From the NCBI GenBank assembly GCA_021814605.1, contig JAKAIB010000003.1, positions 1-34,975 of the forward strand: a DNA stretch of 34,975 bases, in the 5' to 3' direction. Both the position numbers and the translations under genes were made by a program. Numbering within the stretch: the first letter of the stretch is position 1; each line of letters begins with the position of its first letter. Positions 10,301 through 20,999 of this stretch are shown here, piece after piece. Below the pieces are notes generated by a model. It was not told where the DNA came from and ran no database searches. It saw nothing but the letters and a program-made list of their open reading frames with translations. This stretch comes from Pseudomonadota bacterium (GTDB taxonomy: Bacteria > Pseudomonadota > Gammaproteobacteria > Burkholderiales > Burkholderiaceae_C).

Positions 10301-13273
10301 CATGGGGTGCTGGTGATCGAACACAACCTCGACGTCATCGGTGCCTGCGACTGGGTGATCGATCTCGGACCCGAAGGCGGCGACGCCGGGGGGCGGCTGG
10401 TCTTCGCCGGACCGCCCGACGCGCTGGAAGCGTGCGCCGCGTCGCACACCGGGCAGGCACTGGCGCGTGACCGGGCGCAGCGGACGTCGCCGGACGCGGC
10501 CAATGCGCCGGCCTGGCAGATCGCAGCCGAGCCCGCGGCGGGCTATGCGGCCGGAGGCCCGGGCGACGACGAGCCGGCCGGGCCGCACCTGGCGAGCGCG
10601 CTGCGTGCCGGCAAGGCCGGATTCATCGCCATCCGCCAGGCGCGCGAACACAACCTGCGCGCGGTCGACGTCGACATTCCGCGGGGCCGGATGACCGTGG
10701 TCACCGGCGTCTCGGGGTCCGGCAAATCGACGCTGGCGTTCGACGTGCTGTTCACCGAGGGGCAGCGGCGCTACCTGGAATCGATCAACGCCTACGCCCG
10801 CCAGTTCGTCCAGCCGGCCGCGCGGCCCGACGTCGAGGCCATCGTCGGCATTCCGCCGACGGTGGCGATCGAGCAGCGCACCAGCCGCGGCGGTCGCAAG
10901 AGCACGGTCGGCACGCTGACCGAGGCCTACCACTTCCTGCGGCTGATCTACGCCAAGTGCGGCACGCAGTACTGCCCGGACTGCGACATTCCGATCCAGC
11001 CGCAGAGCCCGCAGTCGATCGCCGCGCAGCTGCTGCGCGACTGGCGCGGCCGGCATGTCGGGCTGCTGGCACCGCTGGTGGTGCAGCGCAAGGGCTACTA
11101 CACCGACCTGGCCGCCTGGGCCAAGGGCAAGGGCTACACGCACCTGCGGGTGGACGGCGAATTCGTGCCGACCGCACCCTGGCCGCGGCTCGACCGGTTC
11201 AAGGAACACAGCATCGAGCTGCCGGTGGGCGACCTGATCGTGCGGCCGGACAACGAGGGCGCGCTGCGCGAGCTGCTCGACCAGGCGCTGGCCTTCGGCA
11301 AGGGCACGGTGCTGGTGCTCGGGCCGCTCGACGGCCTCGACGCCGCGTTGGCCGGATCGCAGCCGGCCCCGGCGATGCGCAGCCTGCTGCTGTCGACCAA
11401 GCGCGCCTGCCCGGGGTGCGGTCGCAGCTTCCGCGAGCTCGATCCGCGGCAGTTCTCGTACAACTCGCCGACCGGCTGGTGCCCGACCTGCTTCGGCACC
11501 GGCGAACTGCTCGAAGGTTTCGATGCCAGCCAGAGCGGCGAGGAGGCGGGCTGGGTCGACCCCGAGGCCGATCCTGCCGCGATGCCGCGCGGGCGCGGCC
11601 GCGGTGCCGCTCGGACAACCGCGCCCCTTGCCGATCGCACCTGCCCGGACTGCCTCGGGGCGCGACTGAACCGCGACAGCCTCGCGGTGCGCTTCCGCGA
11701 GCGCTCGATCGCCGCGCTTGCGGCACTCGACGTCGACACGGCGGCGGAGTGGTTCGCCGGGCTCGCGCTCAGTGCGCGCGAGGCCGAGATCGTGCGCGAC
11801 GCGCTGAGCGAGATCCGCGGTCGGCTGGCGTTCATGCGCCACGTCGGGTTGGGCTACCTCGGCATCGACCGCGCCGCACCGACGCTGTCAGGCGGCGAAG
11901 CGCAGCGCATCCGGCTGGCCGCGCAGCTTGGCAGCAACCTGCGCGGCGTCTGCTACGTGCTCGACGAGCCGACCATCGGCCTGCATCCACGTGACAACCG
12001 CATCCTGCTCGACGCGCTCGACAGCCTCAAGTCCAAGGGGAACACGCTGGTCGTGGTCGAGCACGACGAGGACACCATGCGCCGCGCCGACCACCTGATC
12101 GACATCGGCCCCGGAGCCGGCCGGCGCGGCGGCCAGGTCGTCGCCAGCGGCACCCTGGCCGAGTTGCTGCAGCATCCGGACTCGACCACGGCGCGCTACC
12201 TGCGCGAGCCGCTGCCCTGGCCGCTGCAGCCGCGGCCGGCCACCGACGCGGCGACGCCGGCCATCGTGCTGCACGGCGCGCATCTGCACAACCTGCAGGG
12301 GGTGAGCGCGCGGTTTCCGCGCGGCCGGCTGAGCGTGGTCACCGGCGTATCGGGCTCGGGCAAGTCGACGCTGGCGCGCGAGGTGCTGCTGCCGGCGCTG
12401 CGGCAGCGGCTTGCGGGCGACGCGGGCGAGCCGGACACCGCCGCGGACCTGACCGGCTGGGAGGGTGTCGAGCGCGTGCTCGAAGTCGACCAGACGCCGA
12501 TCGGCAAGACGCCGCGATCCTGCGCCGCGACCTACCTCGGCATCTGGGACGGCATCCGCCGGTTGTTCGCCGACACCCAGGAGGCGCGCATCCGCGGCTA
12601 TTCCGCCAGCCGCTTCTCGTTCAACACCGGTGCCGGCCGCTGCCCGATCTGCGAAGGGCAGGGCGCGGTCAAGGTGGCGATGAACTTCCTTCCCGACGTG
12701 ACGGTTCCCTGCCCCGAATGCGACGGGCTGCGGTTCAACCCGGAAACGCTTGCGGTGCAACTGCGCGGGCGCAACGCCGGCGAGGTGCTGGCGATGGCGG
12801 TCGACGAGGCGGTCGAGTTCTTCGGCGCTCACCGCAAGATCCACCATGCGCTGCAGCTGCTGCAGGACGTCGGACTGGGTTACCTGCAGCTCGGCCAGCC
12901 CAGCCCGTTCCTGTCCGGCGGTGAGGCGCAGCGCATCAAGCTGGTCACCGAACTGGCGACGGCCGGGACGCGGCCGACGGTGTACGTGCTCGACGAACCG
13001 ACCGTCGGGTTGCACAAGTCCGACACCGAGAAGCTGATCCGGGTGCTGCACCGGCTCACCGACGGCGGCCACACCGTGGTGGTGATCGAGCACGACCTGG
13101 ACATGATGGCCAATGCCGACTGGCTGATCGACCTCGGCCCGGAGGGCGGCAGCGGCGGCGGCCGGCTGGTGCTGCAGGGCGAGGTGGCGCGGTTCCTGCG
13201 GCGGGATGCCCCTGGTCACACGGCGCAGGCGCTGCGGCAGACGCTCGACCGCGCTTCCGCGACGGCGGTGTGA
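7385..13273 (+). CDS. uvrA: UvrA-family excinuclease subunit, tandem-duplicated form (four ABC modules, about 1962 aa)
   Basis: Two UvrA-like halves (about 7385-10460 and 10606-13273). Four Walker A ([36 protein letters not shown]), four LSGGE signatures, four DEP(S/T)xGLH Walker B motifs and several CxxC zinc motifs (CRRC, CPDC, CETC, CPTC, CPGC, CPIC, CPEC). Start taken as ATG 7385. Confidence 0.93.
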   Translation: MNPDDTASRSAAHPPAAEIVPGDAIRIRGARQNNLRNLDLDIPLGKLVVVTGVSGSGKSSLVFDTVYAEGQRRYVETFSPYARQFLDRMDRPQVDRIDGILPAIAIDQTNPVRTSRSTVGTMTELADHLKLLFARASALYCRRCGAPVRRDTPQTIAADVQQRSIDIERARLAAEPPQGEGSPLGGQRGGDSRERGGSPVRAAVLFGVPVPSGMTEDEIVAQLAAQGYTRILTRRTTAAGTVLDVVQDRLRLPADDTARLVEAIEAALRLGQGRLAVQLLGADGAADPAAVPWRYSADLHCPDCDIHYRDPSPGLFSFNSPVGACETCRGFGRVIGIDLGLVVPDGRKTLRGGAVKPWQTQSFAECQTDLERYAAPAGIRLDVPWDALTPQERGWVIDGDPDWRGDWQRQFYGVRRYFDWLESRAYKMHVRVLLSKYRSYTACPSCGGARLKTEALLWRVGSREQAEAALGDRYARFRPVGVDWNDAVLARLPGLSLHDVSSLPIERLRRLFAALDLPQVGGAASAMLLDNIRARLRYLCDVGLGYLTLDRQSRTLSGGEVQRINLTTALGTALTQTLFVLDEPSIGLHPRDLDRLGGVLARLKDAGNSLLLVEHDPQLMRAADWMIEIGPGPGERGGRIVFEGPVGQAQLAGTLTGEYLGGRRHVTDALPRRRALARDAQGRLTAPRLIVEGAREHNLQGIDVEIPLGVMVAVTGVSGCGKSTLVGDVLHPALARALGKSAEAPGAFDRLLGAEQLADVALVDQSPIGKSARSNPVSFVGAFDGIRARFAALPVARERGYTAGTFSFNSGDGRCPTCGGSGFEHVEMQFLSDVYLRCPDCDGKRYRPEVLELRLPGAAGGESDGPNIADVLDLTVAQALERFRGEADIVRPLQALADVGLDYLRLGQPTPTLSGGEAQRLKLAGFLAEATKGRAGLARKGTLFLFDEPTTGLHFEDIARLLRALRKLVDAGHGVLVIEHNLDVIGACDWVIDLGPEGGDAGGRLVFAGPPDALEACAASHTGQALARDRAQRTSPDAANAPAWQIAAEPAAGYAAGGPGDDEPAGPHLASALRAGKAGFIAIRQAREHNLRAVDVDIPRGRMTVVTGVSGSGKSTLAFDVLFTEGQRRYLESINAYARQFVQPAARPDVEAIVGIPPTVAIEQRTSRGGRKSTVGTLTEAYHFLRLIYAKCGTQYCPDCDIPIQPQSPQSIAAQLLRDWRGRHVGLLAPLVVQRKGYYTDLAAWAKGKGYTHLRVDGEFVPTAPWPRLDRFKEHSIELPVGDLIVRPDNEGALRELLDQALAFGKGTVLVLGPLDGLDAALAGSQPAPAMRSLLLSTKRACPGCGRSFRELDPRQFSYNSPTGWCPTCFGTGELLEGFDASQSGEEAGWVDPEADPAAMPRGRGRGAARTTAPLADRTCPDCLGARLNRDSLAVRFRERSIAALAALDVDTAAEWFAGLALSAREAEIVRDALSEIRGRLAFMRHVGLGYLGIDRAAPTLSGGEAQRIRLAAQLGSNLRGVCYVLDEPTIGLHPRDNRILLDALDSLKSKGNTLVVVEHDEDTMRRADHLIDIGPGAGRRGGQVVASGTLAELLQHPDSTTARYLREPLPWPLQPRPATDAATPAIVLHGAHLHNLQGVSARFPRGRLSVVTGVSGSGKSTLAREVLLPALRQRLAGDAGEPDTAADLTGWEGVERVLEVDQTPIGKTPRSCAATYLGIWDGIRRLFADTQEARIRGYSASRFSFNTGAGRCPICEGQGAVKVAMNFLPDVTVPCPECDGLRFNPETLAVQLRGRNAGEVLAMAVDEAVEFFGAHRKIHHALQLLQDVGLGYLQLGQPSPFLSGGEAQRIKLVTELATAGTRPTVYVLDEPTVGLHKSDTEKLIRVLHRLTDGGHTVVVIEHDLDMMANADWLIDLGPEGGSGGGRLVLQGEVARFLRRDAPGHTAQALRQTLDRASATAV
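7897..7979. repeat. GC-rich element of three consecutive hairpins lying in frame inside uvrA
   Basis: cctcgcc(7897-7903)/ggcgagg(7919-7925); gccccc(7929-7934)/gggggc(7938-7943); gtgagc(7962-7967)/gctcac(7974-7979). Encodes low-complexity peptide (approx.) [30 protein letters not shown]. Confidence 0.65.
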
Positions 13274-13278
13274 GGGAA

Positions 13279-13299
13279 CTCTTATGTCATATACAAGAC
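13279..13299. promoter_or_regulatory. Imperfect palindrome upstream of icd, possible regulator site
   Basis: ctcttatgtcatatacaagac; half-sites TCTTATGT and ATACAAGA (reverse complement TCTTGTAT). A TTGACC -35-like element follows immediately. Confidence 0.35.
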
Positions 13300-13365
13300 T
13301 TGACCGCTCGGGCACCACTGCGGCATAGAATGCGCGCATCACTCACAGACAGACGGAGCCGTTTC

Positions 13366-14616
<1,251 letters not shown>

Positions 14617-14634
14617 CCCGGACCGGTCCCTGTG

Positions 14635-14667
14635 CAAAAGCCGCCGCTGGCGGCTTTTGTTTTTTTC
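14635..14667 (+). terminator. Rho-independent terminator after icd
   Basis: caaaagccgcc-gct-ggcggcttttg (perfect 11 bp stem, 14635-14659) followed by a T tract. Confidence 0.9.
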
Positions 14668-14795
14668 GGCTCCCGGTTCGCATCTTGAATGCCGGCGGAC
14701 ACCCCGCAAATGCGGTTGTCGGTCGGGTTGCGCGGCGCTGCGGGATTTCCCTGCGGCCGGTGCAGGACGGCCCGCTGCTTCCTACAATTTCCTTC

Positions 14796-15122
14796 ATGGC
14801 TGCATCGAACAAACCCGCGCCCGAAACTGGTGGTGCGCTCGTCGTCGAAAGGCAGGCCCAGCGGGTGAAGCCGCCGGCCATGTATCAGGTCGTCCTGCTC
14901 AACGACAACTTCACGCCGATGGAGTTCGTGGTTGTCGTGATTCAGCAATACTTCAACAAGGACCGGGAAACGGCCACTCAAATCATGTTAAAAGTGCACC
15001 AGGACGGTCGCGGCGTCTGCGGGGTCTACACCCGCGACATCGCGGCCACCAAGGTGGAGCAGGTGATCGGTGCGGCACGCCAGGCCGGCCACCCGTTGCA
15101 GTGTGTGATGGAGGCCATCTAG
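14796..15122 (+). CDS. clpS: ATP-dependent Clp protease adaptor ClpS
   Basis: [65 protein letters not shown]; directly upstream of clpA. Confidence 0.96.
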   Translation: MAASNKPAPETGGALVVERQAQRVKPPAMYQVVLLNDNFTPMEFVVVVIQQYFNKDRETATQIMLKVHQDGRGVCGVYTRDIAATKVEQVIGAARQAGHPLQCVMEAI

Positions 15123-15132
15123 GAGGCCCGAA

Positions 15133-17427
15133 ATGATTGCGCAAGAACTGGAAGTCAGCCTGCACATGGCGTTCGTCGAAGCGCGGCAGCAGCGTCACGA
15201 ATTCATCACCGTGGAGCACCTGCTGCTGGCGCTGCTCGACAACCCGTCCGCGGCGGAGGTGCTGCGCGCCTGTTCGGCCAACCTGGACGACTTGCGCAAG
15301 AGCCTGACCGCGTTCATCAAGGAGAACACCCCGGTCGTGCCTGGGTCGGACGACGTCGACACCCAGCCGACGCTGGGTTTCCAGCGGGTGATCCAGCGCG
15401 CGATCATGCATGTCCAGTCGACCTCCAACGGCAAGAAGGAGGTGACCGGCGCGAACGTGCTGGTGGCGATCTTCAGCGAGAAGGATTCGCACGCCGTCTA
15501 CTACCTCCACCAGCAGGGCGTGACCCGGCTCGACGTGGTCAACTACCTGTCGCACGGCATCCGCAAGTCGGAGCCGGTCGAGCCGGCGAAGTCGCCGAGC
15601 AGCGGCGAGGAGGAGGAGAAGGACGGCAAGGAGTCGCCGCTCGACCAGTTCACCCAGAACCTCAACGCGCTGGCGCGCGACGGCAAGATCGATCCGCTCA
15701 TCGGCCGCGAGCACGAGGTCGAGCGCGTGATCCAGGTGCTGTGCCGGCGCCGCAAGAACAATCCGCTGCTCGTCGGCGAGGCCGGGGTCGGCAAGACGGC
15801 GATCGCCGAAGGTCTGGCCTGGCGCATCACCCAGGGGCAGGTTCCCGCAGTGCTCGAGGATGCCGTGGTGTATTCGCTCGACATGGGCGCGCTGCTCGCC
15901 GGCACCAAATACCGCGGCGATTTCGAGCAGCGCCTCAAGGCGGTGATCAAGCAGCTCAAGGAACGCAGCCACGCCATTCTGTTCATCGACGAGATCCATA
16001 CCCTGATCGGCGCCGGCGCGGCGTCGGGCGGCACGCTGGACGCGAGCAACCTGCTCAAGCCGGCGCTGACCTCCGGCCAGCTGCGCTGCATCGGCGCGAC
16101 CACGTTCAATGAGTACCGCGGCATCTTCGAGAAGGACGCGGCGCTGTCGCGGCGCTTCCAGAAGGTCGATATCGTCGAACCAAGCGTCGAGCAGACAGTC
16201 GAGATCCTGCGCGGACTGAAGTCGCGATTCGAAGAGCACCATGGCGTGAAGTACTCGCCCGGGGCGCTTGCCGCGGCGGCCGAGCTGTCGGCCAAGTACA
16301 TCAACGACCGCCACCTGCCGGACAAGGCGATCGACGTGATCGACGAGGCGGGCGCGGCCCAGCGCATCCTGCCCAAGAGCCGGCAGAAGAAGACCATCGG
16401 CAAGATCGACATCGAGGAAATCGTGTCCAAGATCGCCCGGGTGCCGGTGCACAGTGTCACCACCGACGACCGCTCCAAGCTGCGCAACCTCGACCGGGAT
16501 CTGAAGAACGTGGTGTTCGGGCAGGATGCGGCGATCGACGCGCTCGCGGCGGCGATCAAGATGGCGCGTTCCGGTCTGGGCAAACCCGACAAGCCGATCG
16601 GCGCGTTCCTGTTCAGTGGTCCGACCGGCGTCGGCAAGACCGAGGTGGCACGGCAGCTCGCGTTCACCCTCGGAATCGAACTGATCCGGTTCGACATGTC
16701 CGAGTACATGGAGCGTCATACCGTGTCGCGACTGATCGGCGCGCCGCCGGGGTATGTCGGCTTCGACCAGGGCGGGCTGCTGACCGAGGCGGTGACCAAG
16801 AAGCCGCATGCGGTGCTGCTGCTCGACGAGATCGAGAAGGCGCATCCCGACGTGTTCAATGTGCTGCTGCAGGTGATGGACAACGGGACGCTGACCGACA
16901 ACAACGGGCGCAAGGCCGACTTCCGCAACGTCATCCTGATCATGACGACGAACGCCGGCGCCGAGACGATGCAGAAGGCGACCATCGGCTTCACCACCAA
17001 GCGCGAGCACGGCGAGGAGATGGCCGACATCAAGCGGTTGTTCTCGCCGGAGTTCCGCAACCGTCTCGACGCGATCATCAGCTTCAAGTCGCTCGATGAA
17101 ACCATCATCCTGAGGGTCGTCGACAAGTTCCTGCTCCAGCTCGAGGCGCAGCTCGCCGAAAAGAAGGTCGAGATCAGCTTCTCCGACGCGTTGCGCAAGC
17201 ACCTGGCGCAGGAAGGATTCGATCCGCTGATGGGCGCGCGGCCGATGCAGCGGCTGATCCAGGACACGTTGCGTCGTGCGCTCGCCGACGAACTGCTGTT
17301 CGGCCGGCTGGTCGACGGCGGCCGGGTATCGGTCGACATCGACGAGAACGACAAGGTCAAGCTCGACATCAGCCCGGCCGAGCCGCGTCCGCGCAAGAAG
17401 GAAGAGGCCGAGGGCGCCGCAGCCTGA
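15133..17427 (+). CDS. clpA: ATP-dependent Clp protease ATP-binding subunit ClpA
   Basis: MIAQELEVSLHMAFVEARQQRHEFITVEHLLLALLDNPSA; GEAGVGKTAIAEGLAWRI; GPTGVGKTEVARQLAFTLGIELIRFDMSEYMERHTVSRLIGAPPGYVGFDQGGLLTEAV. Strong SD aggagg. Confidence 0.97.
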   Translation: MIAQELEVSLHMAFVEARQQRHEFITVEHLLLALLDNPSAAEVLRACSANLDDLRKSLTAFIKENTPVVPGSDDVDTQPTLGFQRVIQRAIMHVQSTSNGKKEVTGANVLVAIFSEKDSHAVYYLHQQGVTRLDVVNYLSHGIRKSEPVEPAKSPSSGEEEEKDGKESPLDQFTQNLNALARDGKIDPLIGREHEVERVIQVLCRRRKNNPLLVGEAGVGKTAIAEGLAWRITQGQVPAVLEDAVVYSLDMGALLAGTKYRGDFEQRLKAVIKQLKERSHAILFIDEIHTLIGAGAASGGTLDASNLLKPALTSGQLRCIGATTFNEYRGIFEKDAALSRRFQKVDIVEPSVEQTVEILRGLKSRFEEHHGVKYSPGALAAAAELSAKYINDRHLPDKAIDVIDEAGAAQRILPKSRQKKTIGKIDIEEIVSKIARVPVHSVTTDDRSKLRNLDRDLKNVVFGQDAAIDALAAAIKMARSGLGKPDKPIGAFLFSGPTGVGKTEVARQLAFTLGIELIRFDMSEYMERHTVSRLIGAPPGYVGFDQGGLLTEAVTKKPHAVLLLDEIEKAHPDVFNVLLQVMDNGTLTDNNGRKADFRNVILIMTTNAGAETMQKATIGFTTKREHGEEMADIKRLFSPEFRNRLDAIISFKSLDETIILRVVDKFLLQLEAQLAEKKVEISFSDALRKHLAQEGFDPLMGARPMQRLIQDTLRRALADELLFGRLVDGGRVSVDIDENDKVKLDISPAEPRPRKKEEAEGAAA

Positions 17428-17447
17428 TCCCCGCGCGGCGGCACGAT

Positions 17448-17483
17448 AGCGAACAGCCCGGCGACGCCGGGCTGTTCGCTTTT
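17448..17483 (+). terminator. Rho-independent terminator after clpA
   Basis: agcgaacagcccggc-gac-gccgggctgttcgct (15 bp perfect stem, 17448-17480) then TTT. Confidence 0.85.
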
Positions 17484-17587
17484 GCGGACCGGCACGCGGT
17501 CGCCGTTGCGTGTCGAAAGATCATTTACGCGGGCGTCGCGGGGGCGCGGCGGACCGACGGGTCCCGCGGACCGTACACTCCACGCCC

Positions 17588-18415
17588 ATGCTCGTCCATC
17601 CCAATTTCAACCCCATCGCATTCCAGCTCGGCCCGCTCAAGGTGCATTGGTACGGCATCATGTACCTGCTGGGCTTCATCACCTTCTGGCTGCTCGCGCG
17701 GCGGCGTCTTCGCGACCAGCCCTACGCCCGGCAGGGATGGAGCCTGCGTGACATCGAGGATCTGCTGTTTGCCGGCGTGATCGGCGTGATCGTCGGAGGC
17801 CGCACCGGCTATGTGCTCTTCTACCAACCCGGCTACTACTTCGCCCATCCGGCGCAGATCGTCGCCGTTTGGGACGGCGGCATGTCGTTCCACGGCGGCC
17901 TGCTCGGGGTGATGGTGGCCGCGTTCTGGTTCGCCCGCACGCGCCGCTATGCCTGGCTTCAGATCATGGATTTCGTCGCGCCGCTGATTCCGCCGGGGCT
18001 GGCGTTCGGCCGCATCGGCAACTTCATCAACGGCGAACTGTGGGGCCGGCAAGCGCCGGCGTGGTGGCCGGGGGCAATGATCTACCCCGAGTCGGGCAGC
18101 ATGGTGCCGCGCTTCCCGTCGGAGCTGTACGAGATGTTCCTCGAGGGCATCCTGTTGTTCGCGGTACTGTGGTGGCTGTCGCGCAAGGAGCGCCCGCGCG
18201 GCTTCATCGCCGGCTGCTTCGCGCTCGGCTACGGACTGGCCCGGTTCACCGCCGAGTTCTTCCGCCAGCCCGACGCCTTCCTCGGCTATCTCTGGTTCCA
18301 CCTGACCATGGGCCAGTTGCTGTCGCTGCCGCTCATCATCCTGGGCATCGGCATGATCGTCTGGGCGCGGCGTCGGCAGCGCCGGCTGCTGGCCGGCGGA
18401 TTGTCGGCGGCCTGA
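17588..18415 (+). CDS. lgt: Prolipoprotein diacylglyceryl transferase
   Basis: MLVHPNFNPIAFQLGPLKVHWYGIMYLLGF; GGRTGYVLFYQPGYY; GGMSFHGGLLGVMVA; GRIGNFINGELWGR; PSELYEMFLEG. Confidence 0.96.
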   Translation: MLVHPNFNPIAFQLGPLKVHWYGIMYLLGFITFWLLARRRLRDQPYARQGWSLRDIEDLLFAGVIGVIVGGRTGYVLFYQPGYYFAHPAQIVAVWDGGMSFHGGLLGVMVAAFWFARTRRYAWLQIMDFVAPLIPPGLAFGRIGNFINGELWGRQAPAWWPGAMIYPESGSMVPRFPSELYEMFLEGILLFAVLWWLSRKERPRGFIAGCFALGYGLARFTAEFFRQPDAFLGYLWFHLTMGQLLSLPLIILGIGMIVWARRRQRRLLAGGLSAA

Positions 18416-18426
18416 CCGCGGGCGTC

Positions 18427-18870
18427 TCAGCCCGCCGCCGGGGCGTCGCTTTCCGGCCGGACGATGCGCAGGCCGCGGGCCGCAGCCGGGCGTGCAAGGC
18501 GTAGCAGCGCGTGGTCGCGGGTGAGCAGCCACCGGGCGCCGTGCTGCAGCGCGAGGTCGACGAACATCTGATCGTCCGCGTCGCTGCACTGCAGCGCCGG
18601 CTGCAGGGGTGCGACGGGGCGACACTCGCTCCACGACGCGAAGCACTGCCGGACACGGGCGACCGAGGTTGCCGGATCGTGGCGGCGCGCCAATGCGGGG
18701 TAGTGCACCACCCGCAGGGCTTCATCGAGCATGCCGGCGGTATGGATCCAGCGCAGTGCGCCTTGCTGGACGGCGTCGGCCCAGACGCGGCAGCGCGGGT
18801 CGTCGAACAGCACCCAGTCGAGGACGACGTGGGTGTCGAGCAGGCACAGCGGCGCGGCTGCCGCGCTCAA
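18427..18870 (-). CDS. PIN-domain protein (putative toxin-like nuclease)
   Basis: LCLLDTHVVLDWVLFDDPRCRVWADAVQQGALRW...DADDQMFVDLALQHGARWLLTRDHALLRLA carries the PIN acidic residues. Likely TTG start (18870) overlapping the stop of the TauE gene. Confidence 0.75.
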   Translation of the reverse strand: MSAAAAPLCLLDTHVVLDWVLFDDPRCRVWADAVQQGALRWIHTAGMLDEALRVVHYPALARRHDPATSVARVRQCFASWSECRPVAPLQPALQCSDADDQMFVDLALQHGARWLLTRDHALLRLARPAAARGLRIVRPESDAPAAG

Positions 18871-19703
18871 CCGAGCCAGCCCAGAATGTGCAGGCCCTTC
18901 CACAGCATGTAGCCGGCCAGGCCGAGGAGCAGCAGGGCGAAGATGCGCCGGAGGTGACGGACATCGATGCGGTGCGCCACGCCGGCGCCGACCGGTGCCA
19001 TCAGCACGCTGGTGACCGCACAGGCAAACAGCGCGGGCAGGTAGACGAAGCCGAGGGCATAGCGCGGCAGTCCTGGCGCGCTCAATCCGGCGACGACGTA
19101 GCCAATCAGGCCGCCTGCGGCGATCGGGAAGCCCATCGCCGCGCTGGTGGCGACCGCGTTGCGCATATTCAACCCGCGCCAACTGAGAAATGGCACCGTC
19201 AGGAAGCCGCCGCCCGCGCCGACCAGCGACGACACAAATCCGATGCCCGCGCCGACCGCAGAGAGCGCCGGGCGCGCCAGCGGCTGCCAGCCATGTGCGC
19301 CGGACGCCGCCGGGCGGGTGCTCGCGAGCAGCATCCGCAGCGCGGAAAGACCGACGAATACGGAGAAGAACAGCGCCAGGTAGCCCGACTTCAGCAGCGA
19401 CGCGAACTGTGCGCCGAGGAAAGTGCCGGCGACGGCCCCTCCGCCCATCCAGGGCGCGATGTCCCAGCGCACCGCGCCGCGGCGGTGATGCGCGCGCACG
19501 CTCGATGCCGACGTGAACAGGATGGTGGTCAGCGACGTCGCGATCGCCATGTGGACGACGAGTTCGGCACCGAAGGCTTCGCGGGTGAACAGCAGGGTGA
19601 GGAACGGGACCAGCAGCATGCCCCCGCCGATGCCCAGCAGTCCGGCGAGAAAGCCGGTGAACGAACCGAGCAGCATCAGCCCGAGGATGAATTCGACGTT
19701 CAA
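18867..19703 (-). CDS. TauE/SafE family sulfite exporter-like membrane protein
   Basis: GLMLLGSFTGFLAGLLGIGGGMLLVPFLTLLF ... GAGIGFVSSLVGAGGGFLTVPFLSWRGLNMRNAVATSAAMGFPIA. Probable TTG start. Confidence 0.9.
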   Translation of the reverse strand: MNVEFILGLMLLGSFTGFLAGLLGIGGGMLLVPFLTLLFTREAFGAELVVHMAIATSLTTILFTSASSVRAHHRRGAVRWDIAPWMGGGAVAGTFLGAQFASLLKSGYLALFFSVFVGLSALRMLLASTRPAASGAHGWQPLARPALSAVGAGIGFVSSLVGAGGGFLTVPFLSWRGLNMRNAVATSAAMGFPIAAGGLIGYVVAGLSAPGLPRYALGFVYLPALFACAVTSVLMAPVGAGVAHRIDVRHLRRIFALLLLGLAGYMLWKGLHILGWLG

Positions 19704-19778
19704 ATCGGCAGTCCGGACGGTTCAGCGGCGGTCCGGCGGCGATGCCGGACGGAAGCGGACGAGTAGGGAGGTGGGGGT

Positions 19779-19949
19779 GTCTGCCGAAACCCCGATGGCA
19801 TCGATTCCTGAACCCAGGCGGGACAGGTGGGCGAGGTCACCGCGATCTGGGGACATCTGCGCGAGACGTCACTCGCACACGCGGAATTTCCAAGCCCGAG
19901 GCTAGCAACATCGGTTCAGAAAATGCCTAGCCACCGAGGCTCGACAGAC
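19779..19949 (-). ncRNA. ssrS: 6S RNA (ssrS) candidate
   Basis: Minus strand: closing stem GUCUGUCGAG-CC / GG-U-UUCGGCAGAC spans 19949-19779. Internal TCTGAACCGATGTTG resembles the E. coli 6S CCUGAGCCGAUAUUU region. Located downstream of zapA as in many Proteobacteria. TACAAT -10-like box 6 nt upstream of the predicted 5' end. Confidence 0.75.
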
Positions 19950-19955
19950 GGCTCC

Positions 19956-19961
19956 ATTGTA
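19956..19961 (-). promoter_or_regulatory. -10-like hexamer TACAAT upstream of the 6S RNA candidate
   Basis: Plus strand attgta at 19956-19961; the predicted 6S 5' G is 7 nt downstream. Confidence 0.5.
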
Positions 19962-20001
19962 CCGGTGTCGGGCGATTCCGCACCATGCGGCGCGGCGCCG
20001 A

Positions 20002-20331
20002 TCAGAGGAGCTTTCCCTCGGCGCCGAGGACATCGTCGAGGCGCCGGGTCAGCTGTTGCAGCGCGTGGGCGTCGGCCGACTCGGCAGCAGCCGATGCAGC
20101 GGCGACCGCACTGCCGGCCGCACGCCGCGATTCGATCAGGCTGTGCGCCAGGTTGAGCGCGGCGAGCACGGCGATGCGTTCACGCGCGCGCACCTTGCCC
20201 ATGTCGCGGATCGCGCACATTTCGCCGTCCACTTCGCGAACCGCGGCGAGCAGCGCCGGCTGCTCCTCGGCGGGGCAGGCCAGGGTGTAGATCTGGCCCA
20301 TGATGGTCACGTCCAGCGTGGTGGTGGTCAT
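20002..20331 (-). CDS. zapA: Cell division protein ZapA
   Basis: MTTTTLDVTIMGQIYTLACPAEEQPALLAAVREVDGEMCAIRDMGKVRARERIAVLAALNLAHSL is a typical ZapA. Confidence 0.88.
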   Translation of the reverse strand: MTTTTLDVTIMGQIYTLACPAEEQPALLAAVREVDGEMCAIRDMGKVRARERIAVLAALNLAHSLIESRRAAGSAVAAASAAAESADAHALQQLTRRLDDVLGAEGKLL

Positions 20332-20585
20332 GCGTCGGCGTCGGGATCGGCGGGGATGGATGTGGTCTGGTCGAGACGGCGCAGCAGCTTGTCGATACGC
20401 TGCGTCGCGTCGTGGAGCCGGTGCCGCAACTGGTCGCGCTCCACCTCGACCTGCTGCAGCCGGTCGTTGAGCAGCGCATTGGTGCGCTGCAGTTCGGCAT
20501 GGCGCAGGAGCAGCCGCTCGACGCGGGAGAGCAGTTCGGCGACTGCCGGCGAAGTTCCGGCGGGAGAGGGCTGTTCGGCGTCCAT
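20328..20585 (-). CDS. Small coiled-coil protein, ZapB-like
   Basis: 85 aa coiled coil (VAELLSRVERLLLRHAELQRTNALLNDRLQQVEVERDQLRHRLHDATQRIDKLLRRL) overlapping the zapA start by 4 nt. Confidence 0.75.
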   Translation of the reverse strand: MDAEQPSPAGTSPAVAELLSRVERLLLRHAELQRTNALLNDRLQQVEVERDQLRHRLHDATQRIDKLLRRLDQTTSIPADPDADA

Positions 20586-20645
20586 CCGGCGATTCTAAGG
20601 ACTGCGCGGCAGGGTCCGGCAAGTCCGGCTGCGGTTAACATCGGT

Positions 20646-20852
20646 CATGTTGGTGCTCGCGCGGCGGTTCGTGTCGCGCAGTCAAACGGGAAACAGGACG
20701 AGCGAGGCGCCCCGCCGCAGCTCCAGCCTGTGCTGCCCCCGCAACGGTGAGCGGCCGAAGGCAACAGCCTTCCGTCCGAACGCGCAGTCCACTGGATCGA
20801 CGATCTGGGAAGGACGTTCGGATCGAGCCGCCAGCCCGGATACCGGCCAACG
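20646..20852 (+). promoter_or_regulatory. Cobalamin (B12) riboswitch
   Basis: Conserved core GCCTGTGCTGCCCCCGCAACGGTGAGC, CAGTCCACTGG, GGGAAGG and B12 box CAGCCCGGATACCGGCC, upstream of a BtuB-type receptor. Confidence 0.95.
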
Positions 20853-20999
20853 ATGGGAAAGTCGCGCCGCTTCGGGTGGAAGACGCGTCGCCCCGTTCGT
20901 GCAGGGGCGCGGTCCGACTGCGAGGTCGTCGCGGCTTTCGTTTGCGCCCGCCGTGCGGGGGAACACGGCAGCGTCTCTCGATCGCAGGAAAACCGACTC

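Noticed and set aside
7976-11842. 1288 aa minus-strand ORF opposite uvrA
   Set aside because: Antisense to a clear UvrA; Arg/Ala/Gly-rich composition with no domain motifs. Long spurious antisense ORFs are expected in GC-rich DNA.
14700-14720. Short palindrome ccgcaaatgcgg between icd and clpS
   Set aside because: Too short and without a T tract or other context; likely chance.
14983-17202. 739 aa minus-strand ORF opposite clpA
   Set aside because: Antisense to well-conserved ClpA; composition is a codon-bias mirror artefact.
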